Source: Acidipropionibacterium virtanenii (GTDB lineage Bacteria; Actinomycetota; Actinomycetes; Propionibacteriales; Propionibacteriaceae). Taken from it: a stretch of 64,000 nt of DNA. Under the pieces are notes generated by a model, which saw nothing but the letters and a program-made list of their open reading frames with translations, was not told the DNA's origin and made no database searches. The first letter of the stretch is position 1, and every line of letters begins with the position of its first letter. Below are positions 63,596 through 64,000 of this stretch, piece after piece. The stretch is from NCBI RefSeq assembly GCF_003325455.1, contig NZ_CP025198.1:434001-498000 (forward strand), read 5' to 3'. A program made the translations under genes and the position numbers.

Positions 63596-64000
63596 TCAGC
63601 CCAGCCCGTTGGCCTTCAGCCAGTCCTGGGCGACCGTCGAGGCATCCTGCTTGTCGATCACCACCTTCTCCACCAGCTTCTGCACGACTGGGGTGGTGAG
63701 CTTCGCCGAGACGGCGTCGAGGGCCTTCGTGGCCTTCGGCGAGGCCTTCGAGGCCGTCATCACCGGGACGATGTTCTGGGCACCGAAGAGATTCTTGGGG
63801 TCATTGAGGACGACGAAATCGTTCGCCGCGATATTCGGGTCGGTGGAGAACAGATTGGCCACCTGCACCTGGCCGTTCTTGAGCGCCTGAACGGTGAGGG
63901 GCCCGGCCTCATCGAGGGGCTTGAACTGCTTGAAGGTGAGGCCGTACTCCCGCTTGAGACCCGTGACGCCGTCCACCCGGGTCTTGAACTCGGGCGGAGC
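63596..64000 (-). CDS. Osmolyte-type ABC substrate-binding protein (OpuAC/OsmX-like), C-terminal part
   Basis: 135 codons are visible and the frame is open at the window end, so the N-terminus is outside. APPEFKTRVDGVTGLKREYG, EAGPLTVQALKNGQVQVANLFSTDP and LNDPKNLFGAQNIVPVM are typical of the quaternary-amine (glycine betaine/choline/carnitine) binding proteins. The sequence ends DWLKANGLG. Permease and ATPase genes would be expected beyond the right edge. Confidence 0.88.
   Translation of the reverse strand, partial: APPEFKTRVDGVTGLKREYGLTFKQFKPLDEAGPLTVQALKNGQVQVANLFSTDPNIAANDFVVLNDPKNLFGAQNIVPVMTASKASPKATKALDAVSAKLTTPVVQKLVEKVVIDKQDASTVAQDWLKANGLG

Overview
The window looks like chromosomal DNA of a high-GC Gram-positive actinobacterium. 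Pointers are pervasive G/C at third codon positions, a WhiB-like iron-sulfur regulator, a LytR-CpsA-Psr protein, WXG100-like small proteins, an actinobacterial-style bkd/pdh operon without its E3 gene, and many genes with a TANNNT hexamer 6-7 nt before the start codon (leaderless mRNAs). The gene content, with two sugar loci, HemY next to a heme-type radical SAM protein and a galactose locus, would fit the Propionibacteriaceae (Acidipropionibacterium/Cutibacterium type). That placement is inference from recall, not a database match. I see no prophage, transposase, CRISPR array or rRNA operon.

Layout. 1-6700 (minus): a glycan-degradation cluster of GH38 alpha-mannosidase, a GH5_18-like beta-mannosidase and a GH65 phosphorylase that runs off the left edge. 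6776-7980: an AAA_14/DUF4143 ATPase with an inverted repeat over its promoter. 8143-11138 (minus): HemY and a radical SAM/SPASM protein with overlapping genes. 11255-15136 (plus): 2-oxo acid dehydrogenase E1-alpha, E1-beta and E2. 15419-18670 (minus): a DUF4282 membrane protein, alanine racemase and an EcsC-family protein. 18896-24173: aat, two small helical WXG100-like genes on the other strand, pheA, serS and a DUF4921 protein. 24210-31564 (minus): a second sugar locus with a GH-A hydrolase, two ABC permeases, a lipoprotein binding protein, a LacI regulator and a Cof-type phosphatase. 31670-37472: whiB-like gene, CPA1 antiporter, MFS transporter and argG. 37640-44149: quinone oxidoreductase, tRNA-Ser(UGA), two small membrane proteins, and a divergent galactose locus (SSS symporter plus small membrane protein versus galK plus lacI). 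44194-49941: LCP protein, tRNA-Ser(GCU), tRNA-Arg(ACG), alpha/beta hydrolase, a membrane protein and a GlpQ-like diesterase. 49901-58883: S9 peptidase, MDR reductase, GH13 enzyme, YbaK-like deacylase, a dehydratase overlapping upp, and the tadA pair. 59054-64000: flippase, tRNA-Ser(CGA), a membrane protein, a membrane-anchored HNH protein, a decayed serine-hydrolase pseudogene and the end of an osmolyte-type binding protein.

How the genes work together. Two loci handle oligosaccharides, one intracellular and mannose-directed, one with its own ABC importer and LacI repressor but no ATPase gene. The galactose locus pairs uptake with galactokinase under a LacI regulator carried in the same operon as galK. 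TadA should modify the tRNA-Arg(ACG) encoded 11 kb away. The most unusual items are the coupled WXG100-like pair running antisense into aat, the HemY/radical SAM overlap, a WhiB-like protein with an added HTH, a dispersed 67-69 bp palindromic repeat, and the membrane-anchored HNH nuclease.
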